The notes: generated by a model not told the origin, from the letters alone. A DNA stretch of 11,158 bases from an uncultured Eubacteriales bacterium (GCA_934615635.1 CAKTTT010000064.1:1-11158), one strand, 5' to 3'; counted from the first letter of the stretch, positions 1-6,304 are shown. Made by a program: numbers and translations.

Positions 1-490
1 TTTCGGGCAGCGCGGTGTAGCGGGTGCCGTAGATGGTGTTGTTCATGCAGATGTGGAAATAGTCCGCATCCGGGGTGAAGGAGGCGGGATCTAGCTTGGG
101 TATGTAGGTGAAGGTTTTATCCTTGGAGGAAGCCACCACATGGGCCTCGCCGTAGCGGGCGGCCTCCTGATAAGCCTTGTTGGCCCACTGGCCGGTGATG
201 ACGAAATCCGCCTTGCCGCTGCCGTTCATCAGGTTAAGGGGCAGCATGGCGAACTGGGAGGAGGCACCGCCCTGCAGGAACAGCACCTTGTAGTTGTCCG
301 GTATGCCCATGACCTGACGGAGCAGGGCCTCGCATTCCTTGATGATGGCGTCATACACCTTGGAACGGTGGGACATTTCCATCACGGACTGGCCGGAACC
401 TTGGTAATCCAGCATCTCATCCGCCGCCTGCCGCAGCACGCTTTCGGGCAGAACGGAAGGCCCGGCCGAAAAATTGTACACTCTCGCCAT
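1..490 (-). CDS. serC: Phosphoserine aminotransferase, N-terminal 163 residues (runs off left edge)
   Basis: SerC is a PLP-dependent class V aminotransferase that makes 3-phosphoserine from 3-phosphohydroxypyruvate and glutamate in serine synthesis; it can also act in the pyridoxal phosphate pathway. Reading leftward from the ATG at 490, the protein opens with MARVYNFSAGPSVLPE, the SerC start including the FSAGP motif. It continues with MEMSHRS (about residues 37-43), FLQGGASSQF (about 71-80), TGQWANKAY, and HICMNNTIYGT near the break. The PLP-binding lysine lies beyond the window. The start is fixed by a GGAGGAG site about 5 nt upstream and by the match to family N-termini. A TTGACT-17-TACAAT promoter sits about 36 nt further upstream. 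The gene is divergent from the hydrogenase-like operon and has no evident functional link to it. Confidence 0.96.
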   Translation of the reverse strand, partial: MARVYNFSAGPSVLPESVLRQAADEMLDYQGSGQSVMEMSHRSKVYDAIIKECEALLRQVMGIPDNYKVLFLQGGASSQFAMLPLNLMNGSGKADFVITGQWANKAYQEAARYGEAHVVASSKDKTFTYIPKLDPASFTPDADYFHICMNNTIYGTRYTALPE

Positions 491-532
491 GTTTTTCTCC
501 TCCAATGCTTCTCAAAGACTATATTGTTTTTC

Positions 533-561
533 ATTGTACTATTCTGATAAAAAATAGTCAA
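533..561 (-). promoter_or_regulatory. Sigma-A-type promoter of serC
   Basis: On the minus strand, TTGACT (complement of 556-561) and TACAAT (complement of 533-538) are separated by exactly 17 nt. The predicted start site is near 526, giving a leader of about 36 nt before the serC ATG. No T-box or other riboswitch fits in so short a leader. Confidence 0.8.
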
Positions 562-622
562 TTGCAAATCGCCCAAAAGCGGAGAAAATTTCGGCCTGAT
601 TTTTCACTTTATCCAAAACGGC

Positions 623-651
623 TTGCAACCCGGTAGATAAAACGATATAAT
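623..651 (+). promoter_or_regulatory. Sigma-A-type promoter of the DRTGG/HATPase/hydrogenase-like operon
   Basis: TTGCAA (623-628) and TATAAT (646-651) are spaced 17 nt apart. The predicted start site is near 658, which puts the 662-686 hairpin at the very 5' end of the transcript. It is back to back with the serC promoter, with about 60 nt between the two -35 boxes, so one regulator bound there could affect both. Confidence 0.8.
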
Positions 652-661
652 ATGGTTAAAT

Positions 662-686
662 TGCCCGCCGGGTCATCCGGCGGGCA
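662..686 (+). promoter_or_regulatory. Perfect 10-bp hairpin at the 5' end of the hydrogenase-like operon mRNA
   Basis: TGCCCGCCGG (662-671) and CCGGCGGGCA (677-686) form a perfect stem with a GTCAT loop. It lies about 4 nt after the predicted start site. No U tract follows, so it is not an intrinsic terminator. Possible roles are protection of the mRNA 5' end or an operator in the DNA. Confidence 0.6.
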
Positions 687-727
687 GGGAACGCCTCCCT
701 CACGTGAAGAAAGGAATGGTACCCGCT

Positions 728-1084
728 ATGACGATAGCCGATGTGCAACGCATTTTACAGGCCGAGCTGGTAAGCCCCAACGTCTGTCTGGACACGGAGG
801 TCCACAACGCCTGCGGCAGCGACATGATGAGCGACGTCCTGGCCTTTGTCAAGGACCAGTCGGTGCTGCTGACCGGGCTGGTCAATCCCCAGGTGGTCCG
901 CACCGCGGATATGATGGATATGGTCTGCGTGGTGTTTGTCCGGGGCAAGGAGCCCTCCGCCGAAATGGTGGAACTGGCCGAGGACAGGGGCATCGCTTTG
1001 CTGAAAACGCCCCTGCGCATGTTCACCGCCTGCGGCCTGCTGTATGAGAGCGGGCTTCACGGCGGGGACGATGTCCGCCGCTGA
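728..1084 (+). CDS. DRTGG-domain protein, first copy (118 aa), hydrogenase-associated
   Basis: This is a small soluble DRTGG-domain protein (Pfam family PF07085), a probable ligand-binding or regulatory fold that also occurs in phosphotransacetylase and CBS proteins. No enzymatic role is known. The core reads HNACGSDMMSDVLAF (about 26-40), LLTGLVNPQVVRTADM (about 47-62), then FVRGK and a C-terminal TACGLLY. The literal DRxxTGG signature is degenerate (ACGSD), unlike the second copy. I chose the ATG at 728 over the GTG at 704 and ATG at 716 because MTIADVQ aligns with MTVDEVQ of the paralogue at 2915, and an AAAGGA site lies about 12 nt upstream. It is the first gene of the operon, 19 nt before the HATPase gene. 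A regulatory partner role for the hydrogenase-like protein is inferred from context only. Confidence 0.85.
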   Translation: MTIADVQRILQAELVSPNVCLDTEVHNACGSDMMSDVLAFVKDQSVLLTGLVNPQVVRTADMMDMVCVVFVRGKEPSAEMVELAEDRGIALLKTPLRMFTACGLLYESGLHGGDDVRR

Positions 1085-1103
1085 GCAGGGCGGTGATGAA
1101 GCG

Positions 1104-1529
1104 ATGAACATAAAGCTGCACTACGACGTGCCCGGCGACGATTTTACCCGGGCGGGGGAGGCCTCCGGCGCGGTCAAGCGCACCTTGAAGCAGCTTGGCT
1201 TTTCCCCCGACCTGATCCGCCGGGTATCCATCGCCATGTATGAGGCGGAGATCAATATGGTCATCCACGCGGGCGGCGGCGAGGCGGATGTGGAGATCCT
1301 GCCCGACCGGGTATCCATGGTGCTCACCGACCACGGTCCCGGCATCCCGGACGTGGAGCAGGCCATGCAGGAAGGGTGGTCCACCGCTCCGGACAACGTC
1401 CGTTCCCTGGGCTTCGGCGCGGGCATGGGGCTGCCCAACATCAAAAAATACACGGATTATATGGATATCAAGACGGAGATCGGCGCCGGCACCCGCATGA
1501 CGCTGGTCGTCAGGAGCGCATCCTCCTGA
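1104..1529 (+). CDS. Small HATPase-domain protein, anti-sigma factor/serine kinase-like (141 aa)
   Basis: This is a stand-alone GHKL ATPase domain of the RsbW/SpoIIAB type. Such proteins bind ATP and act as anti-sigma factors or Ser/Thr kinases on partner proteins. All nucleotide-binding boxes are visible: the N box with E47 and N51 (YEAEINMVIHA), the G1 box D76-H-G-P-G80, and the glycine-rich G2 lid GFGAGMGLPNIK (103-114). No histidine-phosphotransfer or transmembrane part is present, and 141 residues fits the family. The ATG at 1104 is preceded by GGTGA with 7 nt spacing, and its N-terminus matches where the domain begins. It sits between a DRTGG gene and the hydrogenase-like gene and is probably co-transcribed with both. 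I infer that it relays the redox or H2 state sensed by the hydrogenase-like protein; its target is unknown. Confidence 0.88.
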   Translation: MNIKLHYDVPGDDFTRAGEASGAVKRTLKQLGFSPDLIRRVSIAMYEAEINMVIHAGGGEADVEILPDRVSMVLTDHGPGIPDVEQAMQEGWSTAPDNVRSLGFGAGMGLPNIKKYTDYMDIKTEIGAGTRMTLVVRSASS

Positions 1530-1566
1530 CCTCTCCCCATTCCAGAGAAAGGCGAGTGGTATCCGC

Positions 1567-2925
1567 ATGGACCGATTTTTTCATTCCGTTACCCTGGACC
1601 GGGACAGGTGCGTCGGCTGCACCAACTGCATCAAACGCTGCCCTACCCAGGCCATCCGGGTGCGGGGCGGCAAGGCGCAGATCATCTCGGAACGCTGCAT
1701 CGACTGCGGCGAATGCATCCGCGTGTGTCCCCACCATGCCAAGAAGGCGAATCACGATTCCCTCTCCATGCTGGAAAGCTACCGGTATACCGTCGCTCTG
1801 CCCGCCCCCGCCTTGTACGGCCAGTTCAATCATCTGGACGATATCGACATCGTGCTCAACGGCCTGCGGGCGCTGGGCTTCGACGAGGTGTTCGAGGTAT
1901 CCCGGGCGGCGGAAATCGTCTCCGATGCCACCCGGCAGTTGCTGGGCGACGGCAAGCTGAAGAAGCCGGTGATCAGCTCTGCCTGCCCGGCGGTGGTACG
2001 GCTGATCCGGGTGCGCTTTCCCGATTTGTGCGACCATGTCCTGCAGTTGAAAAGCCCCATGGAGGTGGCCGCCCTGATGGCCCGCCGGGAGGCGGCGGAA
2101 AGGAGCGGCCTGCCGCCGGAGGAAATCGGGATTTTCTTTATTTCCCCCTGCGCGGCCAAGGTCACCGACGTGCGGGTGCCCATCGGGATAGAGCGTTCCA
2201 ATGTGGACGGGGTGCTCGCTATCAGCGACGTTTACCCCGCGCTGGTGGGGAAGATGAACAAGCTGGAGCGGGTGGAGCCGCTGGCGAAATCCGGCATCAT
2301 CGGGGTGAGTTGGTCCTCCATCGGCGGCGAGGCGGCGGGGCTGCTCAATGAAAACCATCTGGCCGCCGACGGCATTGAGAACGTCATCAAGGTGCTGGAG
2401 GAGCTGGAGGACGAAAAGCTCCAGGAATTGGATTTTATCGAGCTCAACGCCTGCGCGGGCGGCTGCGTGGGAGGGATCTTCGCCGCGGAAAACGGGTATG
2501 TGGCCCGGGCCAGGATCCAGCGGCTGCGCAAATATCTGCCGGTGTCCTGCAACCGGCTCCAGGACGCGGAAAGCGGCCGGGAGCTGGAGTGGACCGAGCT
2601 GCTGGAATTCGCGCCGGTGATGAAGCTGGCGGAAAATGTGGAGGAGGCCATGCGGCTGATGCAGGAAATCGACCGGATCAGCGAGCGGCTTCCCCAACTG
2701 GACTGCGGCTCCTGCGGCGCCCCCACCTGCCGGGCCCTGGCGGAGGACATCGTCCGGGGCAACGCCCAGGAAAACGACTGCATCTTCCGCATGAGGCAGC
2801 AGATTCAGAATATCGCCAGCCAGCTTTCCCGGCTGGAGGGCTATGTCCCGGGCAGGGAAACCGCCCCCGGGAGCGAGAACCAGGATGGTTCCACAGAAAG
2901 GAAGGCGCAAGCCCATGACGGTTGA
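1567..2925 (+). CDS. Putative sensory-type [FeFe]-hydrogenase (HydS-like), 452 aa
   Basis: The N-terminus carries two ferredoxin-type 4Fe-4S sites, C15/C18/C21/C25 and C44/C47/C50/C54. A [FeFe]-hydrogenase large-subunit C-terminal domain follows with all three H-cluster loops: L1 SSACPAV (C140), L2 ISPCAAK (C195), and L3 NACAGGC (C296, C300). The four H-cluster ligand cysteines are therefore retained. The preceding L1 residue, normally the proton-transfer cysteine in TSCCP, is Ala139. A C-terminal Fe-S domain adds C380/C383/C388/C405. Loss of that cysteine together with this short architecture is what I recall for putative sensory (group D or HydS-like) enzymes rather than fast catalytic ones. 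No PAS domain is present. The ATG at 1567 gives the family start (FHSVTLD..CVGCTNC) with a GAGTGG site 7 nt upstream. It lies 37 nt after the HATPase gene and overlaps the second DRTGG gene by 11 nt. The subgroup needs a tree. Confidence 0.87.
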   Translation: MDRFFHSVTLDRDRCVGCTNCIKRCPTQAIRVRGGKAQIISERCIDCGECIRVCPHHAKKANHDSLSMLESYRYTVALPAPALYGQFNHLDDIDIVLNGLRALGFDEVFEVSRAAEIVSDATRQLLGDGKLKKPVISSACPAVVRLIRVRFPDLCDHVLQLKSPMEVAALMARREAAERSGLPPEEIGIFFISPCAAKVTDVRVPIGIERSNVDGVLAISDVYPALVGKMNKLERVEPLAKSGIIGVSWSSIGGEAAGLLNENHLAADGIENVIKVLEELEDEKLQELDFIELNACAGGCVGGIFAAENGYVARARIQRLRKYLPVSCNRLQDAESGRELEWTELLEFAPVMKLAENVEEAMRLMQEIDRISERLPQLDCGSCGAPTCRALAEDIVRGNAQENDCIFRMRQQIQNIASQLSRLEGYVPGRETAPGSENQDGSTERKAQAHDG

Positions 2926-3247
2926 CGAGGTACAAAAGGCGCTGTCGCTGGAGCGGCTCACCCCCGGAGAGGGGGATAGAGAGGTCACCGGCGGCTATTG
3001 CGGCGATCTGCTTAGCTGGGTGATGGGTCGAGCCCAGGAGGGGGACGCCTGGCTGACGGTGATGGGCAATGTCAACGCCGTAGCTGTGGCAGTGCTGGCG
3101 GACGTGGCCTGTATCATCCTCACGGAGGATTCCCCCCTGGACCCGGAGGCCAGAGCCAAAGCGGAGGCGCAGGGGGTGGCGGTGCTGCGCAGCGGGGAGA
3201 ACGCCTACCGGCTGGCCGTCGCTTTGGGCGGGCTGCTGGGGGAATAG
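2915..3247 (+). CDS. DRTGG-domain protein, second copy (110 aa), hydrogenase-associated
   Basis: This is a paralogue of the protein at 728, with a DRTGG-type fold and a near-literal signature D21-R-E-V-T-G-G27 followed by YCGDLLSWVM. The rest (GNVNAVAVAVLADVACIILTE, then AQGVAVLRSGENAYRLAVALGGLLG) matches the alternating alpha/beta pattern of the family. The ATG at 2915 lies inside the end of the hydrogenase-like gene (11-nt overlap), suggesting translational coupling. It has an excellent AAAGGAAGG site 9 nt upstream. The two copies bracket the HATPase and hydrogenase-like genes. A ligand-sensing or partner-binding role is inference; neither protein has visible catalytic residues. Confidence 0.85.
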   Translation: MTVDEVQKALSLERLTPGEGDREVTGGYCGDLLSWVMGRAQEGDAWLTVMGNVNAVAVAVLADVACIILTEDSPLDPEARAKAEAQGVAVLRSGENAYRLAVALGGLLGE

Positions 3248-3275
3248 GGCTCTCGCGGCCGGTGAAAGGATCTTG

Positions 3276-3335
3276 ATGGAGAAACAAAAGGACTTCGATA
3301 GGGAGCGGGAGAATCGCTGCTTTTATCAGAAGTAA
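3276..3335 (+). CDS. Candidate 19-aa small protein downstream of the second DRTGG gene
   Basis: An ATG at 3276 opens 19 codons (MEKQKDFDRERENRCFYQK) ending in TAA. A strong AAAGGA site (3265-3270) lies 5 nt upstream. It begins 28 nt after the DRTGG stop, close enough to share its transcript, and a 9-bp hairpin follows 13 nt after the stop. The product would be charged and soluble. I recognise no family. The support is the ribosome site and position alone, so chance is a real possibility. Confidence 0.35.
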   Translation: MEKQKDFDRERENRCFYQK

Positions 3336-3348
3336 AAGAAAACCAGGC

Positions 3349-3381
3349 CCAGGGCGGAGGGATCTATTTGGCCCGCCCTGG
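3349..3381 (+). terminator. Hairpin after the hydrogenase-like operon, no U tract (weak terminator or 3' end stabiliser)
   Basis: CCAGGGCGG (3349-3357) pairs perfectly with CCGCCCTGG (3373-3381) around a 15-nt loop. The stem can be extended on the outside by GGC/GCC with a small bulge. No T run follows, so it is not a standard intrinsic terminator. It may mark the 3' end of the operon mRNA by blocking exonucleases. Confidence 0.35.
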
Positions 3382-3577
3382 AGGCCCCACCCTGAAAGGG
3401 GAGAAAAACAAAACGCGTCGGCCTTTGACACGCTTGTCCCACCCTATCGAATACCCCAATGACCTCCGTCAATTCCTGGGCCGGGTGTGGGATAGGCACT
3501 GTGCTTCGGGTTCCTGGTATATCCGGCCCTCACGAAGCGGTGGCGCGGTTGATAAAGCGGTTATACGCGGCGAAAAT

Positions 3578-3784
3578 TTAAAAGAGATTGTTCGGATCCG
3601 CCTGCATAACTGCGGGCATTGCGGCGGATGCGCCCCGGGGCGGACGGCGGTCATCCCGGGGAAGGAATTCCGGCATATATGCTGCAGTAGCCGGTTGGAG
3701 TCGCGCGATCCGGGCGCCGCCGCTCGACGCTGCGTCAAAAGGCCGGCGGATTTCACAAGGAATGTCATCGCACGCGGCTGTTGA
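3578..3784 (+). pseudogene. Possible remnant of a Cys-rich C-terminal domain (CxxCxxCAPG...IPGKEF..ICC)
   Basis: The stretch 3336-3850 has no convincing intact gene. One open plus-strand frame carries LKEIVRIRLHNCGHCGGCAPG, then RTAVIPGKEFRHICC. This pattern of a CxxCxxCAPG knuckle, an I.GKEF motif and a further cysteine, ending near RCVKR, resembles the C-terminal tail I recall from uncharacterised clostridial proteins. I cannot name a family. There is no plausible start codon with a ribosome site, and the upstream half of the frame looks unlike protein. I therefore read it as a decayed fragment whose 5' part is lost or frameshifted. It could also be chance in G+C-rich DNA. Confidence 0.3.
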
Positions 3785-3850
3785 CGGGACAGAAACCGCC
3801 GCTAAGAGAAATTTAAGAGAAATGAAAGAGAAAAAAGGAGTCCTTGTACC

Positions 3851-4333
3851 ATGTCCATAGAGAATGTCCGTTCCTATTTCCGTTCCCTGGGGCGGGAGGG
3901 GGATATCCGGGAGTTTTCCCAATCAAGCGCCACGGTGGAGCTGGCGGCCCAGGCTTTGGGGGTGGAGCCCGCCCGGATCGCCAAGACCCTCTCCTTTCAG
4001 GACGGGGAGGGCTGTCTGCTGATCGTGGCGGCGGGGGACGCCCGGATCGACAATCCCAAATTCAAGGCGGCCTTCGGCTTCAAGGCCAAGATGCTGGCGC
4101 CGGAGGAGGCTCTGCGGCTGACCGGCCACGCGGTGGGAGGCGTCTGCCCCTTCGCGGTTCCGGACACGGTGCGGGTTTGCCTGGATGTTTCCCTCCGACG
4201 GTTTGACACCGTTTTTCCCGCCTGCGGCAGCGCCAACTCCGCCATTGAGCTGACCTGCGAGGATCTGTTCGCCTATTCCCGCGCCCGGGAATGGGTGGAT
4301 GTCTGCAAATCCTGGCGGGAAGGAGAGGGCTGA
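3851..4333 (+). CDS. YbaK/ProX-type aminoacyl-tRNA editing protein (160 aa)
   Basis: This is a single-domain member of the YbaK/ProX trans-editing family, which hydrolyses mischarged aminoacyl-tRNA such as Cys- or Ala-tRNA(Pro) in the cytoplasm. It shows the family landmarks: the conserved lysine K45 in IAKTLSF, the nucleophile-side loop with G96-G-V-C-P-F (AVGGVCPFAVP), and the C-terminal FPACGSANSAIELTCEDL (about 122-139). Length 160 fits the family. The ATG at 3851 has GGAG about 10 nt upstream in a purine-rich tract. It resembles the clostridial paralogues more than E. coli YbaK, so the exact substrate cannot be stated. It stands alone, about 600 nt after the DRTGG gene and about 400 nt before the lipoprotein gene, with no obvious promoter. 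Confidence 0.88.
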   Translation: MSIENVRSYFRSLGREGDIREFSQSSATVELAAQALGVEPARIAKTLSFQDGEGCLLIVAAGDARIDNPKFKAAFGFKAKMLAPEEALRLTGHAVGGVCPFAVPDTVRVCLDVSLRRFDTVFPACGSANSAIELTCEDLFAYSRAREWVDVCKSWREGEG

Positions 4334-4743
4334 GGCCGCTGGGGAAGATCCGCATCCCCGTCGCAGGATCAGCGAATGCAACCCGGACGGGCTGCTCGCG
4401 GGGGGGCGCATGGTCCTTACGGCAAAAGGCGCGGAAGCGGCCGTAACGGCCCGTTCCGCCCCGCCGTATTGTATACAGACGCCTCACGAAAGCACGCTTC
4501 GCTTCAAAAGCAAAGCGGGGATGTGAACAAAACCGTGTTTCGGGCGGAGAAGAAGCGGCTTGGCAGCGTGGAGGGGGAGCCCTTGCTTGCGTCCGCGCGC
4601 CGCGGGCCCCTGACGGGAAACCGGATGGGGGTCAGGAGAGCTGTCCCGGCGCTTCCCGGATATAACCGGGGCGTTTTCCCGGCGGCTGAGGGCCGTATCC
4701 GCGGCAATCCTGGAGATCATATCATATGGAAAGAAGGGTATTC
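4334..4743. other. Intergenic region without a recognisable gene
   Basis: Open frames on both strands here encode Arg/Gly/Pro-rich low-complexity products with no ribosome sites, as expected of G+C-rich non-coding DNA. Two structures are visible. One is an interrupted 10-bp hairpin at 4495-4516 (CGCTTCGCTT against AAGCAAAGCG, one mismatch). The other is a terminator-like hairpin at 4650-4677. I see no convincing promoter for the lipoprotein gene. Confidence 0.6.
4650..4677 (+). terminator. Weak intrinsic-terminator-like hairpin upstream of the lipoprotein gene
   Basis: CGC-TT-CCCGG (4650-4659) pairs with CCGGG-GCG (4666-4673) with a TT bulge and an ATATAA loop, followed by TTTT (4674-4677). 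It lies more than 300 nt after the YbaK-like gene and about 65 nt before the lipoprotein ATG. It could be a late terminator or a leader attenuator. The short T run keeps confidence low. Confidence 0.3.
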
Positions 4744-5379
4744 ATGAAGCTGAGACGATTGGCGGCTCTGACTGGCGCGCTGGCTCTTCTGGGATTTTCC
4801 GGCTGTATACCCGATTTTATGATGCCGAAGGGGGAAAAGCCGGTGCTGTATCTTTATCCGCCCGAGGAAACGACGGTGACCGTTTCCCTTTCCCTGGATG
4901 GGGAGCTGACCTGCGCCTATCCGGCGATGGAGGAGGGGGGCTGGACGGTTACCGCCCGGCCGGACGGTGCTCTTGTCGATGAAGCGGGAAGGGAGTATCC
5001 CTATTTGTTCTGGGAGGGAACCCTGGCGGCGAAATGGGATTTTTCCAGCGGGTTTGTGGTGGAGGGAAGCCGCACGGCGGATTTCCTGGAGGAAAAGCTG
5101 GCTTTGCTGGGGCTGACTGACCGGGAGGCGGCGGATTTTATCACCTATTGGCTTCCCCGTATGGAAGGAAACGCCTACAATCTCATTGCCTTTCAGCAGG
5201 ATACGTATACGCAGGCGGCGGCACTCTCCATCTCCCCGGCGCCGGATACGTTGCTGCGGGTCTTCATGGCTTACAGACCGTTGACAAAGGCGGTCCGGGT
5301 GCCGGAGCAGTTATTGGAGGCCGCCCCGCCCCGGGAGGGCTTCACAGCGGTGGAATGGGGCGGCTGCGTGTGTGAATGA
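4744..5379 (+). CDS. Uncharacterised lipoprotein (211 aa)
   Basis: The N-terminus is a lipoprotein signal peptide: a basic MKLRR, a hydrophobic LAALTGALALLGF, and a lipobox-like FSGC with the lipidated cysteine at residue 21. The mature protein is predicted to sit on the outer face of the membrane. Its start, KPVLYLYPPEETTVTVSLS, and the later GREYPYLFWEG, DFITYWLPRMEGN and EGFTAVEWGG are motifs I recall from a conserved but functionally unassigned clostridial family. It has no visible catalytic motif. ATG 4744 has GAAGGG 5 nt upstream. ATG 4726, in frame, has GGAG 10 nt upstream and would add six residues (MERRVF) to the signal peptide; both are viable. The neighbours are functionally unrelated, and no promoter was found. 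Confidence 0.85.
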   Translation: MKLRRLAALTGALALLGFSGCIPDFMMPKGEKPVLYLYPPEETTVTVSLSLDGELTCAYPAMEEGGWTVTARPDGALVDEAGREYPYLFWEGTLAAKWDFSSGFVVEGSRTADFLEEKLALLGLTDREAADFITYWLPRMEGNAYNLIAFQQDTYTQAAALSISPAPDTLLRVFMAYRPLTKAVRVPEQLLEAAPPREGFTAVEWGGCVCE

Positions 5380-5551
5380 AGCGGCCCGTCTGCTGCGGTT
5401 TCCGGCGGCGGGAGGATGAGAAGCGGGCGGTCGGTGATGCAGGCCGTTTACAGAAACGGGGGAAGCGCCCTCCCATGCGTGGCTTCCCTCCGGCGCGGCC
5501 GCTGGAAAAGGAACCGGCCGGTTGGGCCGGACCATGAAAGGAGGCGGGGCC

Positions 5552-6304
5552 ATGCGGCTGAGCTATGATCTGCATATTCACTCCTGCCTGTCTCCCTGCG
5601 GGGACGCCGACATGACCCCCAACAACATCGTCCACATGGCCCTGCTGGCGGGCTTTGACATGATCGCCCTCACCGACCACAACACCTGCGGAAATTGTCC
5701 CGCTTTGTTGACGGTGGCAAGGGAAGCGGGGCTGACCGCGGTGCCGGGGATGGAGCTTTGCACGGCGGAGGAGGCCCATGTGGTCTGCCTGTTCCCGGAA
5801 TTGGAGGCAGCCATGGCTTTTGATGCGGCGGTGGCTCCGACCCTGCCGCCAGTGCGCAACCGGCCGGATATCTTTGGAGAGCAGTTGATGATGGACGCCG
5901 GGGACGAGATCGTGGGGCGGCGGGATATCCTGCTCACCACCGCCTCCTCCATCAGCGTGGAGGAGGTGCTGCCTCTGGCCCGCTCCTTTGGCGGGACCGC
6001 CTTTCCCGCCCACATCGACCGGGAATCCTACAGCGTCCTTTCTGCGCTGGGAGATATCCCTGCGGTGGGGTTCCGGGCGGTGGAGATCACCGCCCGGGGG
6101 GACCTGCCCGCTCTGCTGGCCCGGTATCCCGAAACCAGGGGGAAACCGCTGCTGCTCAACTCCGACGCTCATTATCTGCACCAGCTTGGGGATCCTGCCG
6201 CCTGGCTGGAGCTGCCGGAAAGATCCGCCGCCGCCCTGGTGGCGGCGCTGGACGGACGGCTTCCCTGCGGATGGGGCCGATCCGGGTTTGAGGGGGGCGC
6301 GTAG
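5552..6304 (+). CDS. PHP-domain phosphoesterase of the hydrogenase-cluster type (250 aa)
   Basis: This is a PHP metallohydrolase. The metal-binding residues are all present: H8-I-H10 (YDLHIHS), D42-H43-N44 (LTDHN), E68, H76, H154 (FPAHIDR, with D156), and D205-A-H207 (LLNSDAH). The N-terminal LSPCGDADMTPNNIV and the CGNC segment are characteristic of PHP proteins I recall inside clostridial hydrogenase clusters, directly after the second DRTGG gene. Its substrate is unknown. ATG 5552 has a near-perfect AAAGGAGG 7 nt upstream, which decides it over the in-frame ATG codons at 5522 and 5534. Here it is separated from the DRTGG gene by the YbaK-like and lipoprotein genes. It ends just before a strong bidirectional terminator shared with the convergent PHP gene. 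Confidence 0.9.
   Translation: MRLSYDLHIHSCLSPCGDADMTPNNIVHMALLAGFDMIALTDHNTCGNCPALLTVAREAGLTAVPGMELCTAEEAHVVCLFPELEAAMAFDAAVAPTLPPVRNRPDIFGEQLMMDAGDEIVGRRDILLTTASSISVEEVLPLARSFGGTAFPAHIDRESYSVLSALGDIPAVGFRAVEITARGDLPALLARYPETRGKPLLLNSDAHYLHQLGDPAAWLELPERSAAALVAALDGRLPCGWGRSGFEGGA

Noticed and set aside
623..1084. Divergent serC and the hydrogenase-like operon as one functional unit
   Set aside because: The two sides have separate, complete promoters and unrelated functions; adjacency alone does not support a link.
1510..2988. 492-codon minus-strand open frame opposite the hydrogenase-like gene
   Set aside because: It is a shadow of 1567-2925; the plus strand encodes clear Fe-S and H-cluster motifs, the minus strand encodes none.
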